A stretch of DNA of 64,000 nucleotides from Brachybacterium epidermidis (GCF_015209585.1 NZ_JADEYR010000014.1:23754-87753); one strand, 5' to 3'. Shown: positions 1-10,282, numbered from the stretch's first letter. Program-made: numbers and translations. Notes: generated by a model not told the origin, from the letters alone.

Positions 1-99
1 GGTGGTGCCGGGCACCGACGAAGGGCCACTACCGTGATGGCGATCAGTCCACCGGGCCCGGCTCGCGCCTGGCCGCTGTCCTCCAGGAGATTCGTCGCG

Positions 100-960
100 A
101 TGACTTCCCATGTGCCGTCGCCCTCCCCCGCGCCTCAGCCGCAGGCCTGGCCCGCGCAGACCGACCCCGCAGTCCAGCCCGACTCCCATGCCGACGCCTC
201 GCACCCGCAGGCGACTGCGCACCCCGCACCGGCGGGGCAGGGCCCGGCCACTGTCGTGCCGCCGCCCGGAACGGATCTGGCCTCCGATCTGGGTGCCGCT
301 CTGCGGTTCGCCGGCAACGCCCTGGTCCGCAACCCCGTGGCGTACCTGGTCTCCGGTCTTCTCTACACGGTCGTGCTGATCGTGCTGGGGATCGCCGCCG
401 TCGTCGTGGCGGTGATCGTGCTGGCCGGGATGGTCTCGCCGTCCCCGGATCCCGAGCAGGTCCCGCTGCGGGAGCTGCTCGTGTTCTACGCGGTGTTGTT
501 CGGGATGATGCTGCCGCTGATCCCGGTCGCACTGCTGTGGGAATCCGGTGCCGGGCGGGCCGCCGAGGTGGTCGTGGAGGGCGCTCGCCCCACCCTCGGG
601 CAGGCCATGGTCGGTCCGATGCGGATCATCCTCACCGCCCTGCTGGTGGGCGTGATCACCCTGATCGGTTCACTGCTGTTCTACATCCCGGGCCTGATCG
701 CCTCGGTGCTGCTGTTCTTCGCGATCCCGGCCTCCGCCCGCGGTGCCTCCCCCGTCGAGGCGATCAAGCAGAGCGTGGCGCTGGTGCGCGCGAACCTGGG
801 CACGACGATCGTGGCGTGGCTTGTCCTGAGCGTGGTGGGCTCGGCGGCCGGCATGTTCGTGCTGCCGATCATCGTGACGATCCCGTTCTACGTGCTGTTC
901 CAGCTAGGCATGTTCGAGCGCCTGCACGGCCGCGAACTGCCGGATCCCGCCCGGGCCTGA
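100..960 (+). CDS. Multi-pass membrane protein, unknown function
   Basis: The protein starts with a Pro/Ala/Gln-rich, probably cytoplasmic segment of about 65 residues. Four or more long hydrophobic stretches follow, beginning near YLVSGLLYTVVLIVLG, and the C-terminus is short and polar. The start at 100 is chosen because AGGAGA lies nine bases upstream; an in-frame ATG at 34 would add 22 residues and has no such site. The composition resembles actinobacterial membrane proteins carrying DUF-type glycerophosphodiesterase-like membrane domains, but I see no catalytic motif and assign no function. It ends 55 bases before the helicase gene on the same strand, which has its own promoter-like box. 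Confidence 0.75.
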   Translation: MTSHVPSPSPAPQPQAWPAQTDPAVQPDSHADASHPQATAHPAPAGQGPATVVPPPGTDLASDLGAALRFAGNALVRNPVAYLVSGLLYTVVLIVLGIAAVVVAVIVLAGMVSPSPDPEQVPLRELLVFYAVLFGMMLPLIPVALLWESGAGRAAEVVVEGARPTLGQAMVGPMRIILTALLVGVITLIGSLLFYIPGLIASVLLFFAIPASARGASPVEAIKQSVALVRANLGTTIVAWLVLSVVGSAAGMFVLPIIVTIPFYVLFQLGMFERLHGRELPDPARA

Positions 961-1003
961 GCCCCCTCGCCCCGCATCCCGGCATCGGGCTCGTGCCGCG
1001 GCG

Positions 1004-1009
1004 TAGCCT
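1004..1009 (+). promoter_or_regulatory. -10 box of leaderless promoter for the XPB helicase gene
   Basis: TAGCCT ends six bases before the ATG at 1016 and no Shine-Dalgarno sequence lies between. This is the geometry of a leaderless actinobacterial transcript, with the transcription start on or next to the A of ATG. No clear -35 box is visible. Confidence 0.5.
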
Positions 1010-1015
1010 GGCACG

Positions 1016-2668
1016 ATGACCGACGGCCCCCTGATCGTCCAGAGCGACAAGTCCCTGCTGCTGGAGGTCGCCCATGAGCGGGCGGCCCAGGCGCGGGCCG
1101 CGATCGCGCCCTTCGCCGAACTGGAGCGTGCGCCCGAGCACGTGCACACCTACCGCATCACCGACCTGGGGCTGTGGAACGCCCGGGCCGCCGGGTACGA
1201 CGCGGAGTCGGTGGTGGCGGCGCTGGTGGAGAACTCCCGCTACACAGTCCCCCACTCGCTGCTGATCGACGTGGCGGACACGATGGACCGCTACGGGCGC
1301 CTGCAGCTGCTCGCGGACCCGCAGCACTCCTTGGTGCTGCGCGCCCTGGACCGCGCCGTGCTCGAGGAGGTGCTGCGCTCCAAGCGGGTTCAGGGCATGC
1401 TCGGCGAGAGGCTGGATCCCGACCGGGTAGCGGTGCACCCGTCCCAGCGCGGTGCGCTGAAGCAGGCGCTGCTGAAGCTGGGCTGGCCGGCGGAGGACCT
1501 GGCCGGGTACGTCGACGGCGAGGCGCACCCGATCGCCCTGCGCGATGAGGACTGGGAGCTGCGCCCCTACCAGCTCGAGGCGATCGACGGGTTCCGCCAC
1601 GGCGGCAGCGGCGTGGTGGTGCTGCCCTGCGGCGCCGGCAAGACCCTGGTGGGAGCCGGGGCGATGGCCGCCATGGAGCGCACCACCCTGATCCTGGTGA
1701 CCTCCACGGTCTCGGCACGGCAGTGGCGCGATGAGCTGCTGCGCCGCACCAGCCTGACCGAGGAGGAGATCGGCGAGTACTCCGGAGCCACCAAGGAGAT
1801 CCGGCCGATCACCATCGCCACCTACCAGGTGCTCACCACCAAGCGGAAGGGCGTCCACCCCCACCTGGAGCTGATGAGCGCCAGGGACTGGGGCCTGATC
1901 GTGTACGACGAAGTGCACCTGCTGCCCGCACCCGTGTTCCGGATGACCGCGGATCTGCAGGCCCGCAGGCGCCTGGGCCTGACTGCGACCCTGGTGCGGG
2001 AGGACGGCCGCGAGGGTGAGGTGTTCTCCCTGATCGGTCCGAAGCGGTACGACGCCCCGTGGAAGGACATCGAGGCGCAGGGGTACATCGCACCGGCGGA
2101 CTGCACCGAGGTGCGGGTGGCGATGCCGGCCTCGGACCGGATGGCCTACGCCATGGCCGAGCCGGAGGACCGGGCCCGGCTGGGTGCGGCGCACCCGGCG
2201 AAGCTCCCGGTGGTGGAGGCGATCGCCCGGCGCCACCAGGGCGAGCCGCTGCTGGTGATCGGCCAGTACCTCGACCAGCTGGAGGAGATCGCCGAGCGAC
2301 TGGACGCCGATCTGATCACCGGGCGGACCCCGGTCAAGCGGCGACAGGAGCTGTTCGACGCGTTCCGCGCCGGTCGGATCGACCGCCTGGTGGTCTCCAA
2401 GGTCGCGAACTTCTCGATCGACCTGCCGGAGGCATCCGTGGCGGTGCAGGTCAGCGGAGCGTTCGGCTCCCGCCAGGAGGAGGCGCAGCGGCTGGGCCGC
2501 CTGCTGCGCCCGAAGGCCGACGGCCGTTCCGCCCACTTCTACACGGTGGTGGTGCGAGACACCCAGGACCAGGACTTCGCCGCGAACCGGCAGCGCTTCC
2601 TGGCCGAGCAGGGCTACGCCTACCGCATCGTGGATGCGGAGGACCTCGCGGAGGCAGACGGGCCCTGA
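1016..2668 (+). CDS. XPB/Ssl2-type DNA repair helicase
   Basis: This is an SF2 ATP-dependent DNA helicase of the XPB (ERCC3/Rad25) family, common in actinobacteria and archaea. The 550-residue length is normal for bacterial XPB. The N-terminal third is the family-specific domain. Walker A, LPCGAGKT, lies near residue 205, motif II is DEVH near residue 298, motif III is LTATLVREDGRE, and the C-terminal RecA fold ends with QRLGRLLRPK (motif VI). XPB unwinds DNA in repair; the bacterial role and partner nuclease are less settled, and no Bax1-like nuclease is adjacent. The LTATLVREDGRE stretch contains the R-E-D element known to matter in XPB proteins. Confidence 0.95.
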   Translation: MTDGPLIVQSDKSLLLEVAHERAAQARAAIAPFAELERAPEHVHTYRITDLGLWNARAAGYDAESVVAALVENSRYTVPHSLLIDVADTMDRYGRLQLLADPQHSLVLRALDRAVLEEVLRSKRVQGMLGERLDPDRVAVHPSQRGALKQALLKLGWPAEDLAGYVDGEAHPIALRDEDWELRPYQLEAIDGFRHGGSGVVVLPCGAGKTLVGAGAMAAMERTTLILVTSTVSARQWRDELLRRTSLTEEEIGEYSGATKEIRPITIATYQVLTTKRKGVHPHLELMSARDWGLIVYDEVHLLPAPVFRMTADLQARRRLGLTATLVREDGREGEVFSLIGPKRYDAPWKDIEAQGYIAPADCTEVRVAMPASDRMAYAMAEPEDRARLGAAHPAKLPVVEAIARRHQGEPLLVIGQYLDQLEEIAERLDADLITGRTPVKRRQELFDAFRAGRIDRLVVSKVANFSIDLPEASVAVQVSGAFGSRQEEAQRLGRLLRPKADGRSAHFYTVVVRDTQDQDFAANRQRFLAEQGYAYRIVDAEDLAEADGP

Positions 2669-2808
2669 GGCCGTGACGCATCACCTCGCCCGACAGGTGA
2701 GGGAGCGCGGCTGTTCGATGGCGGCCGAGCCGGGTCCGGTGACTACAGTGGTGCCAGCACGCACCGCTTCGGCCGCGTGGCCGCCCGTTCTTCCCCGAGG
2801 AGCACCGC

Positions 2809-3378
2809 ATGAGCACCGGATCCGACCCCCGCGGACGTGACCACCTGGACCGTCCGGTCACGCGCGGCCCCGAGAGCGACCGCGGCACGTACCCCGATGA
2901 CCGCCCCCGGGACCTCGACCGCCGGGACGAGCCCCGTCGCAGCGAGGACCGGCCTCGCGACGAGCGCCAGGACGCCGACCGTCGTGATCTCGATCGTAGC
3001 GAGCTCAATCGTCGCGACGCGGACCGCGATCTCGACCGCGATCATCGCGAGGCGCCCACGGCCCGCGACCCGCACGATCCTGCTCTCGACGCGGAGCCGC
3101 GCAGCGGCGGCAAGACCGCGGCGGTGTGGCTCTCCCTGATCCTGGGCGCGATCGTGCTGATCCTGCTGCTGATCTTCGTGATCCAGAACAACGTCACCGC
3201 CACCTTCCAGTACTTCAACGCGGAGTTCGACCTGCCGCTGGGTGTGGCGATGCTGCTGGCTGCGATCGCCGGCGCGCTGGTGATGGCGCTGGTGGGATCG
3301 GTGAGGATGATCCAGATGGGCCTGACCATCCGCAAGCTGCGGCGCCAGCAGGAGAGGATCCAGCGCGCCGTGCGCTGA
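2809..3378 (+). CDS. LapA-domain membrane protein with Asp/Arg-rich N-terminal tail
   Basis: Residues 1-90 are almost entirely Asp, Arg, Glu and Pro in irregular DRD/RDD runs and should be disordered. Residues 100-189 form a LapA-like (DUF1049) module: one membrane helix ending in FVIQNNVTATFQYFNAEF, a second helix, then a basic tail with IRKLRRQQERIQRAVR. LapA proteins are small inner-membrane proteins; in E. coli they take part in lipopolysaccharide-assembly control, which cannot apply directly to a Gram-positive. RBS GAGGAG sits seven to eight bases before the ATG. The charged tail recalls the Asp/Arg-repeat protein at 25216, suggesting a shared physical property rather than homology. Confidence 0.85.
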   Translation: MSTGSDPRGRDHLDRPVTRGPESDRGTYPDDRPRDLDRRDEPRRSEDRPRDERQDADRRDLDRSELNRRDADRDLDRDHREAPTARDPHDPALDAEPRSGGKTAAVWLSLILGAIVLILLLIFVIQNNVTATFQYFNAEFDLPLGVAMLLAAIAGALVMALVGSVRMIQMGLTIRKLRRQQERIQRAVR

Positions 3379-3467
3379 CCCCGCGACCCCGGCCCTGGGC
3401 CGCTCCCCCGGCACCGCGTACAGTGAACGTCCAGCTGACTCCCAACTGATCGGAGGACGGTTGACCC

Positions 3468-4181
3468 ATGACCACTGAGCACCAGGAGTACGAGGCCCGC
3501 CTCCTCGTCGTCGACGACGAGCCGAACATCCGTGACCTGCTGGCCACGTCGTTGCGCTTCGCGGGCTTCGAGGTGTTCACCGCCGCCACCGGCAACGAGG
3601 CGATCCAGGCCGCCACCGAGCACCAGCCGGATCTTGTGGTACTGGACGTGATGCTGCCGGACATGGACGGCTTCACCGTGACCCGGCGCCTGCGCGACCG
3701 CGGCGAGCAGTACCCGATCCTGTTCCTCACCGCTCGTGACGAGACCAAGGACAAGGTGGCCGGCCTGACCGTCGGCGGCGATGACTACGTCACCAAGCCG
3801 TTCAGCCTGGAGGAGGTCGTGGCCCGCATCCGCGCAGTGCTGCGACGCACCCACGGCGGAGCGGATCCGGCGGTGGAGAGCGCTCTGGTGGTCGGGGACC
3901 TGCGGCTGGACGAGGACTCCCACGAGGTGCACCGAGGCGATGTGGTGATCGACCTGTCCCCCACCGAGTTCAAGCTGCTGCGCTACCTGATGCTGAACGC
4001 CGGGAGGGTGGTCTCCAAGACCCAGATCCTGGACCACGTGTGGGACTACGACTGGTCGGGCGAGGTGGGGATCGTCGAGTCCTACATCTCCTACCTGCGC
4101 CGCAAGATCGACGTGGTGGGTGAGCCGATGATCCACACCAAGCGCGGCATCGGGTACGTGCTGCGTGCCGCCGAAGGCTGA
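3468..4181 (+). CDS. OmpR-family response regulator
   Basis: A two-domain DNA-binding response regulator of 237 residues. The receiver domain has the acidic pair in VVDDEPNIRDLL, the phospho-acceptor Asp near residue 60 in VVLDVMLPDMDGF, the Thr in FLTARDE and the Lys in VTKPFSLEE. The C-terminal winged helix includes LSPTEFKLLRYLM and ends with the recognition region and TKRGIGYVLR. RBS GGAGGACGG precedes the start. The sensor kinase begins three bases after its stop, so the pair is co-transcribed. The sequence resembles the MprA/TrcR-type actinobacterial regulators; the signal is unknown. Confidence 0.95.
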   Translation: MTTEHQEYEARLLVVDDEPNIRDLLATSLRFAGFEVFTAATGNEAIQAATEHQPDLVVLDVMLPDMDGFTVTRRLRDRGEQYPILFLTARDETKDKVAGLTVGGDDYVTKPFSLEEVVARIRAVLRRTHGGADPAVESALVVGDLRLDEDSHEVHRGDVVIDLSPTEFKLLRYLMLNAGRVVSKTQILDHVWDYDWSGEVGIVESYISYLRRKIDVVGEPMIHTKRGIGYVLRAAEG

Positions 4182-4184
4182 GGT

Positions 4185-5762
4185 GTGGCGCTGCCCGCCC
4201 TGCGCCCCGAGCGTCCCGTGTCGCTGTGGACGCGGATCGTCGCGCTGATCTCCCTGCTGCTGGTGACCGGAACGGCGATCACCGGCAGTCTTTCGCTGTT
4301 CCTGCTGAACCGCACCCTGATCCAGTCGGTCGACAACGACCTGCGCGCCGGTATGAGCGAGATGCTCACCCTGGCCCAGCTGGAGCTGGCCGGGGATGAC
4401 GACGCCGTCCAGAGCGCCGGGTACACGCCCGTGGAGTACGCGGTGGAGATCCGCGACCACAACGGCCGCTCCATCGAGAACGTGATCGTCCACCACGGCG
4501 ACGGCGACGTGACGATCGACTTCCCCGATCTGACGGAGGAGGAGATCGTGCTCCGCGGCGGTCGTCCCTTCACGGTGGTCGACTCCAACGAGAACCGGTG
4601 GCGCGTGGCGGTGGTGCTCAGCACCGGCCCGGACATGGGCAGCATGTACGTGGCGCTTCCCCTGACGAGCGTGGACCGCACCATGCACGAGATGGCGCTG
4701 ATCATCGTGCTGGTGGGCACCCTGGTGGTGCTGGTGGGAATGGGCCTGGGTGGGTACATGACCCATCGCTCCCTGGAGCCGCTGCAGGACGTCGAGGCCA
4801 CCGCCTCGCAGATCGCGGCGGGCAACCTCTCGCGGCGCGTCCCGGTCAGCGACACCAGCCTCGAGGTGCACGCACTGGCACTGTCGGTCAACGAGATGCT
4901 GGTGCACATCGAGCAGTCCTTCGCCACCCGCTCCGAGTCGGAGGAGCGGGCAACCCGCTCCGAGGCGAAGATGCGCCGCTTCGTGGGCGATGCCTCCCAT
5001 GAGCTGCGCACCCCACTGGCCGCCATCCGCGGTTTCGGCGAGCTGTACCGGATGGGTGCCCTGCGCACCGACGAGGACGTCGCCCAGGCCATGCGCCGCA
5101 TCGAGGACGAGGCCCGCCGCATGGGCTCCCTGGTGGAGAGCCTGCTGCGTCTGGCCAGGCTCGACGAGAAGCCGGATCTGGACGTGGCCCCGGTGGATCT
5201 GGCCGATGCCCTGTTCGACGCCGCTCAGGACCTGCGGGCATTGGATCCCCGGCGCCGTGTCATGGTGACCTCCCTGTCGGGGACGCCGATGACGATGCAT
5301 CCCCACGTGCCCATCGGGGTGCTGGGGCACGAGAGCTCCCTGCGTCAGGTGATCCTGAACCTGGTGGGCAACGCGAACCGGCACACCCCCAAGGGCTCCC
5401 CGGTGGAGCTGGCAGTGGGGCCGACGGAGCACGGCACCACGCTGATCGAGGTGCGCGATCACGGTCCCGGCATCTCCGAGGAGCAGCGGGAGAAGGTGTT
5501 CGAGCGCTTCTACCGCACGGACGAGTCGCGGTCCCGCTCGGCCACGCAGGGCGGCGGCGCGGGCCTGGGCCTGTCGATCGCCGCGACCATCGTCGAGCAG
5601 CATCAGGGGCGGATCGGGGTGCGGGAGACGCCCGGCGGAGGCAGCACGTTCTGGGTCGAGCTGCCCAGCGCTCAGGTGGACTCCGAGCACCATGCGCAGC
5701 CGGACCAGGTGCGCGCGCTCACCCTGCCCACCAGCCCCAGCGTTCCGTCCCCGAACACCTGA
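4185..5762 (+). CDS. Sensor histidine kinase, partner of the upstream regulator
   Basis: A 525-residue membrane histidine kinase starting at GTG. TM1 is near residues 20-40, followed by an extracytoplasmic sensor of about 120 residues and TM2 near 165-188 (IIVLVGTLVVLVGMGLGG), then HAMP. The H-box DASHELRTP places the phospho-accepting His near residue 270. The ATPase domain shows N-box NLVGNANRHTP, G1 DHGPGISEE, F-box FERFYR and G2 GGGAGLGLSI. All catalytic elements are intact. It likely phosphorylates the regulator encoded three bases upstream. The gene is followed by a convergent minus-strand pair with only 90 bases between. Confidence 0.95.
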   Translation: MALPALRPERPVSLWTRIVALISLLLVTGTAITGSLSLFLLNRTLIQSVDNDLRAGMSEMLTLAQLELAGDDDAVQSAGYTPVEYAVEIRDHNGRSIENVIVHHGDGDVTIDFPDLTEEEIVLRGGRPFTVVDSNENRWRVAVVLSTGPDMGSMYVALPLTSVDRTMHEMALIIVLVGTLVVLVGMGLGGYMTHRSLEPLQDVEATASQIAAGNLSRRVPVSDTSLEVHALALSVNEMLVHIEQSFATRSESEERATRSEAKMRRFVGDASHELRTPLAAIRGFGELYRMGALRTDEDVAQAMRRIEDEARRMGSLVESLLRLARLDEKPDLDVAPVDLADALFDAAQDLRALDPRRRVMVTSLSGTPMTMHPHVPIGVLGHESSLRQVILNLVGNANRHTPKGSPVELAVGPTEHGTTLIEVRDHGPGISEEQREKVFERFYRTDESRSRSATQGGGAGLGLSIAATIVEQHQGRIGVRETPGGGSTFWVELPSAQVDSEHHAQPDQVRALTLPTSPSVPSPNT

Positions 5763-5852
5763 GCGCCCGCTCCAGGCGAGATACCGGTCGAGCTGGCGCG
5801 ATGCCCCTGACAGCCGGGCACGATGCCCTGACAGACCGGTGCGAGGAACCCG

Positions 5853-6413
5853 TCAGTCCGCAGCGACGCCCGCAGCCACGTCCATCGCTTGGCCGACGAA
5901 CCCGGTCTCTCCGCATGCTCGCGCGGCCGCGTCGGCCCGGCGCAGGAACTCCTCTGCGGCGGCCCGACCGGTCTCGTCCCGGGCCTCGATGCGCGGCGCT
6001 GCGGCGGGGTCGTCGCGGGTGAGGCGGTAGGCACCGGGCTCGTCGGGCAGCGGGTCCACATGGCCCACCAGACCCACGATCAGGTCCCGCGGTGCCGGAT
6101 CGAGTCCCAGCTGGGCGGCGTGCTCGGCGGTGCGCCGGGCCCGGGCGGCCGGGCGGTCCACCAGGGGGATGCGCAGCCCGGAGGCGATGAGGATGCGGGT
6201 GAGCTCGCGGCCGTTGACGAACACCGCCCCGGCCCGTTCCAGGTCGCGGTGAGCGGAGGCGGGCCAGTCGTAGTGGTCCAGGTCGAAGGCACGCGGGTGC
6301 AGGCCCGCCCGGTCGGCCGCCCGGTGCAGCTCCTCCAGTGAGGTGTCGGAGATGAGGTGGCCCCACAGGGTGCTGTGCCTGCCCCACAGCGGGGTGTCGG
6401 CGTAGACCGTCAT
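5853..6413 (-). CDS. DUF4031-domain protein
   Basis: A 186-residue soluble protein whose N-terminus MTVYADTPLWGRHSTLWGHL, with HLISDTSLEELH and FDLDHYDWP after it, matches the pattern of the DUF4031 family. That family has no established activity. The C-terminal half is Ala/Asp/Arg-rich. Its ATG overlaps the stop of the upstream DUF418 gene by four bases (ATGA), so translation is coupled. Function is unknown; the linkage suggests the two proteins are made together. Confidence 0.8.
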   Translation of the reverse strand: MTVYADTPLWGRHSTLWGHLISDTSLEELHRAADRAGLHPRAFDLDHYDWPASAHRDLERAGAVFVNGRELTRILIASGLRIPLVDRPAARARRTAEHAAQLGLDPAPRDLIVGLVGHVDPLPDEPGAYRLTRDDPAAAPRIEARDETGRAAAEEFLRRADAAARACGETGFVGQAMDVAAGVAAD

Positions 6414-7939
6414 GTGCGGCTCCCGAGGGCCGAGTGTGCGGATCCGGCGATCGAAGGGCCCACGCTCGCAGCATCCGCGCTGCCCGGGTCGGACCCGCGG
6501 GGGGAGGTGGATCCGGCCAGGCGTCGCAGCACGAACTCCAGGGGGCCGCGCCTGCCCGCGCGTCGCAGCCAGGAGGCGAGCACGATCATCACCAGCCAGC
6601 CGGCCAGCACGATCACCGCTGACCAGGCCGAGCCGATGCGTGCTCCGAGGTCCAGCGTGTAGGGCGGGTACAGGGCCAGGAAGATGACGGACTGCAGGAC
6701 GTACGCGGTCAGGGCCGTCGCTCCGAGCGCTTCCACGGCGTGCACAGCGACGGCGACCGGATTGCGACGGGACGGCTCGGGGCTGCTCTCGCCGGCGTGG
6801 CCACGCACGGCATCAGCGGGGCCGCGCACAGCATCGGCGGGGCCGCGCACAGCATCGGCGGGGTCGCGTACAGCATCGGCGGGGCCGCGCACGGCATCGG
6901 CGACGAGGGCGGCTCCCGTGGCCGCACCGAGCGCGCCGGCCACTCCGGTGAGCTGGTGCAGCACACCGAGGATGCCGAGGCCCACCTCCGAGGCGAACCA
7001 CGCGTGGTGGGGGTCTGCCACCAGCACCGCGGTCAGTGGCACTGCGCCGGCCAGCCCCACGGCGATGCCCCCTGCGGTGATGGGCCGCAGCAGGTCCCGG
7101 TTGGGCGTGACCTGTTCGAGCAGGTGGATCCGAGCGGCGATGGCGCCGATGGCCATCGGCCCCAGCAGGCCGAGGTCCATCACCAGCGCGGTGCCGACGC
7201 CATAGAGCATGTCCCCGGCCCGGATCTCGAGGCCTTCGATGTACGTGGCCGCACTCGCATCGGGGTATCCGTCGGCCGGGATCAAGCCGTAGGTGGCATC
7301 GGCCCAGCCCCAGGGGGCCAGCAGCGGCACCGTGAGGAGCACGGCCAACGGCAGCAGCCAGCGGCTGCGACGGCTGACCAGCACGGCGCACAGCATCCCG
7401 ATGATCGCGTAGGAGGCGAGGATGTCCCCGCTGAACAGCAGGATCCCGTGGGCGAGGCCCAGGGCCAGCAGCACCAGGTGGCGGCGCAGCATCCGGACCA
7501 GGAAGGTGCGGGAGCGCTCCCCGCGCGCCAGTGAGCGGCGGTGGAGCACTCCGATGCCGTACCCGAACAGCAGGGCGAACAGGGGGAACCCGCGGTTGTC
7601 GACGGTGAGCGCGGCGATCACGTCGACGATGCGGTCGGCGACGGTGGCGTCGGCCTGCTTGAGCAGCACCGTCCACTGCGTCCCGTGAAGCCAGCCGACG
7701 GTGTTGGCCATGGCGATGCCCAGCAGGGCCAGGCCACGCGCCAGGTCCGGGCCGCCTGCCCGCTGAGTGAGCGGCACGGAGGCCGCGGGACCGGTCGGAC
7801 CCCGCGCGGCCGAGGGCCTGGGTGCGGGTTGCCCCGTGGCGGCCCCGCGCATCGACGACGAGGTCACCCGGCCGCGCCGTCCCCGTGCGGCCGGGCGCCC
7901 GGAGGCGGGGCCGACTGCGGGGGTGGTCATGGCGGTCAT
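6410..7939 (-). CDS. DUF418 / acyltransferase-like polytopic membrane protein
   Basis: After a basic, Pro/Ala-rich N-terminal segment of about 60 residues, the protein shows the DUF418-type pattern RGLALLGIAMANTVGWLHG, then many hydrophobic helices including FPLFALLFGYGIGVLHRR and a C-terminal block with LTAYVLQSVIFLALY. DUF418 proteins are predicted membrane proteins related to heparan-alpha-glucosaminide acetyltransferases; substrate is unknown. Length 509 is longer than the usual 380-420, explained by the N-terminal tail and by a five-copy heptad repeat in a hydrophilic loop (see 6799-6903). Start at 7939 is the first ATG; a second lies four codons later (MTAM), and neither has a strong RBS. 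Confidence 0.85.
   Translation of the reverse strand: MTAMTTPAVGPASGRPAARGRRGRVTSSSMRGAATGQPAPRPSAARGPTGPAASVPLTQRAGGPDLARGLALLGIAMANTVGWLHGTQWTVLLKQADATVADRIVDVIAALTVDNRGFPLFALLFGYGIGVLHRRSLARGERSRTFLVRMLRRHLVLLALGLAHGILLFSGDILASYAIIGMLCAVLVSRRSRWLLPLAVLLTVPLLAPWGWADATYGLIPADGYPDASAATYIEGLEIRAGDMLYGVGTALVMDLGLLGPMAIGAIAARIHLLEQVTPNRDLLRPITAGGIAVGLAGAVPLTAVLVADPHHAWFASEVGLGILGVLHQLTGVAGALGAATGAALVADAVRGPADAVRDPADAVRGPADAVRGPADAVRGHAGESSPEPSRRNPVAVAVHAVEALGATALTAYVLQSVIFLALYPPYTLDLGARIGSAWSAVIVLAGWLVMIVLASWLRRAGRRGPLEFVLRRLAGSTSPRGSDPGSADAASVGPSIAGSAHSALGSRT
6799..6903 (-). repeat. Five tandem 21-bp units inside the DUF418 gene
   Basis: Five near-identical 21-base units encode the heptad AVRGPAD (variants AVRDPAD and AVRGHAG) in an extramembrane loop. 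The unit is a whole number of codons, so copy-number change would lengthen or shorten the loop without frameshift. Confidence 0.9.
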
Positions 7940-8108
7940 CGTCCCACAGGGTCACTGCTGGGCCAGCGAGGCGGGGATGCGAGTGCACGCAGGCGAGGGC
8001 GTGCTCGAGCGGAGGCGAACGGTTGCTTCACGGCGTTGACGCGGCTGTTCGGCTCCATTCGCGGTACGCCATCCGACCATGGGGCGGACTCGCGCGGGGT
8101 GGATCCGG

Positions 8109-8863
8109 TCAGGCGTGACGGATCCAGCTGCGTCGCCGCCACAGGAGCACCAGCACCGCGCTGCCGAGGGCCAGGGCCACGGTGATCAGCTGAGCTGTGC
8201 TGCTGGTCTGCGCGAAGGAGGTCATGTCCCCTCCGGACGGACTGTTCTCGAAGGGGAGCCGGACCAGCCACCACACTCCGATCAACAGCATGCACTCCAT
8301 GATGGAGACCCCGATGAAGAGGGCGATCGCGCGTGCCCCTGCCGGGCCGCGCCCGGGGCGGTTCGCCTCGCCACCCAGAAGGGCATGGACCCACATGATC
8401 GCCGCAACCCACAGGCCGATGTCCACCAGATGATCCTGGAGGGTGAGAGCTGCGGGTCCGGGCGAAGAGGCGAAGCTGCTCCAGTGAAGGTCGTCAGGCC
8501 CGTAATCGCGAGCCAGGATGCTCCACGCGGCACCGGCCATGAGCAGCACCTGACACCACAGCACCATGAGGAATCGTGTCCGTACCGCATCGGCGCGGGA
8601 GATGCCGAGGGAGGCGCGCAGCAGGCGCTCGTCGTCGTGGCGCCGGCCCACGAGGTCGCAGGGCGCCCGTGCGGCCAGCAGGATCAGGACGAAGCCCACG
8701 TGGATCTCGGCGAACCAGCTCAGCTGGATGACGACCACGGCGAGGATCCCGTAGAGGCCCAGGAGGTCGTAGTGGTGCTTGTGCTCGAGGGCGAAGGCAC
8801 GGCGCAGTGGCCCGGTGGGGCGTTCGCGGCGGGCGGCGGGGGTGATGGCGGTGTCGAGGGGGT

Positions 8864-8867
<4 letters not shown>
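8109..8867 (-). CDS. Membrane protein, probable ABC permease partner
   Basis: A 252-residue protein with about six hydrophobic segments (LLGLYGILAVVVIQLSWF, HVGFVLILLAARAP, FLMVLWCQVLLMAGAAW, a helix containing IGLWVAAIMWVHALL, and two near the C-terminus). I do not recognise a named family. Its ATG overlaps the stop of the ABC ATPase gene (ATGA), placing it third in a gntR-ATPase-permease operon, so a permease subunit of an exporter is the natural reading. Substrate unknown; systems of this layout (YtrA-type) often respond to antibiotics or envelope stress. Confidence 0.75.
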
Positions 8868-9753
<886 letters not shown>

Positions 9754-9757
<4 letters not shown>

Positions 9758-10257
9758 GGGGTCTCCTGGTCCGTTGCACGGGGGTCTTGGCGGGCCGTGG
9801 GGCCGGAGGTCGCTGCATGGCCGGCTGTGCCTGTGGGACCGGAAGTGGCTGCGGGGCCGGCGGCGGCGCGGTGGTCCATCCCGGCGTCGGAGTGGAGGCG
9901 CTCGTCGAGCATGGTGTGCAGGTCCTGTGCGTCGATCCCGGTGATCCGGGCAGTGCGGACCGCGTCGTCCAAGGCCTCTCGGATCCTGGCCAGGGCTCGG
10001 CCCTGCAGGGCACCGGTGGGGTGGTCGCGCACAAACACGCCCCGCCCCTGTTGGGGGACCACCAGACCGTCGCTCACCAGCTCGTTGTAGGCGCGGGTGG
10101 TGGTGATGACGCTGACGCGCAAATCCCGGGCCAGTGCACGGATCGACGGCAGAGGCTCACCGGGCTCGAGGTCACCGGCGACGATCGCCTCAGCGATACC
10201 GACCCGGATCTGCTCGTAGATCGGTTCGGAGGCGGAGGGGTCGATATGGATGTGCAT
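9754..10257 (-). CDS. GntR-family (YtrA subfamily) transcriptional repressor
   Basis: The protein has an N-terminal winged helix-turn-helix (EPIYEQIRVGIAEAIVAGDL, then ALARDLRVSVITTTRAYNEL and a GRGVFV motif) and a short effector part of about 100 residues rich in Ala/Pro/Thr. The short second domain and the ABC genes downstream fit the YtrA subfamily. I chose the ATG at 10257 because MHIHIDPSASEPIYEQ is the usual beginning of this family and a purine-rich site (GGGGGGCAGG) precedes it; an upstream in-frame start at 10302 lies inside the palindromic operator. It likely represses its own operon. Confidence 0.9.
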
Positions 10258-10282
10258 CCTGCCCCCCGGATCATCGGTGAAC

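Noticed and set aside
869..2536. Long minus-strand open frame (555 residues)
   Set aside because: It is antisense to the XPB helicase. In DNA this rich in GC, stop codons are rare in opposing frames; the translation is His/Gln/Gly-rich without motifs.
3042..5693. 883-residue minus-strand open frame
   Set aside because: Shadow of the two-component genes, no domain or RBS.
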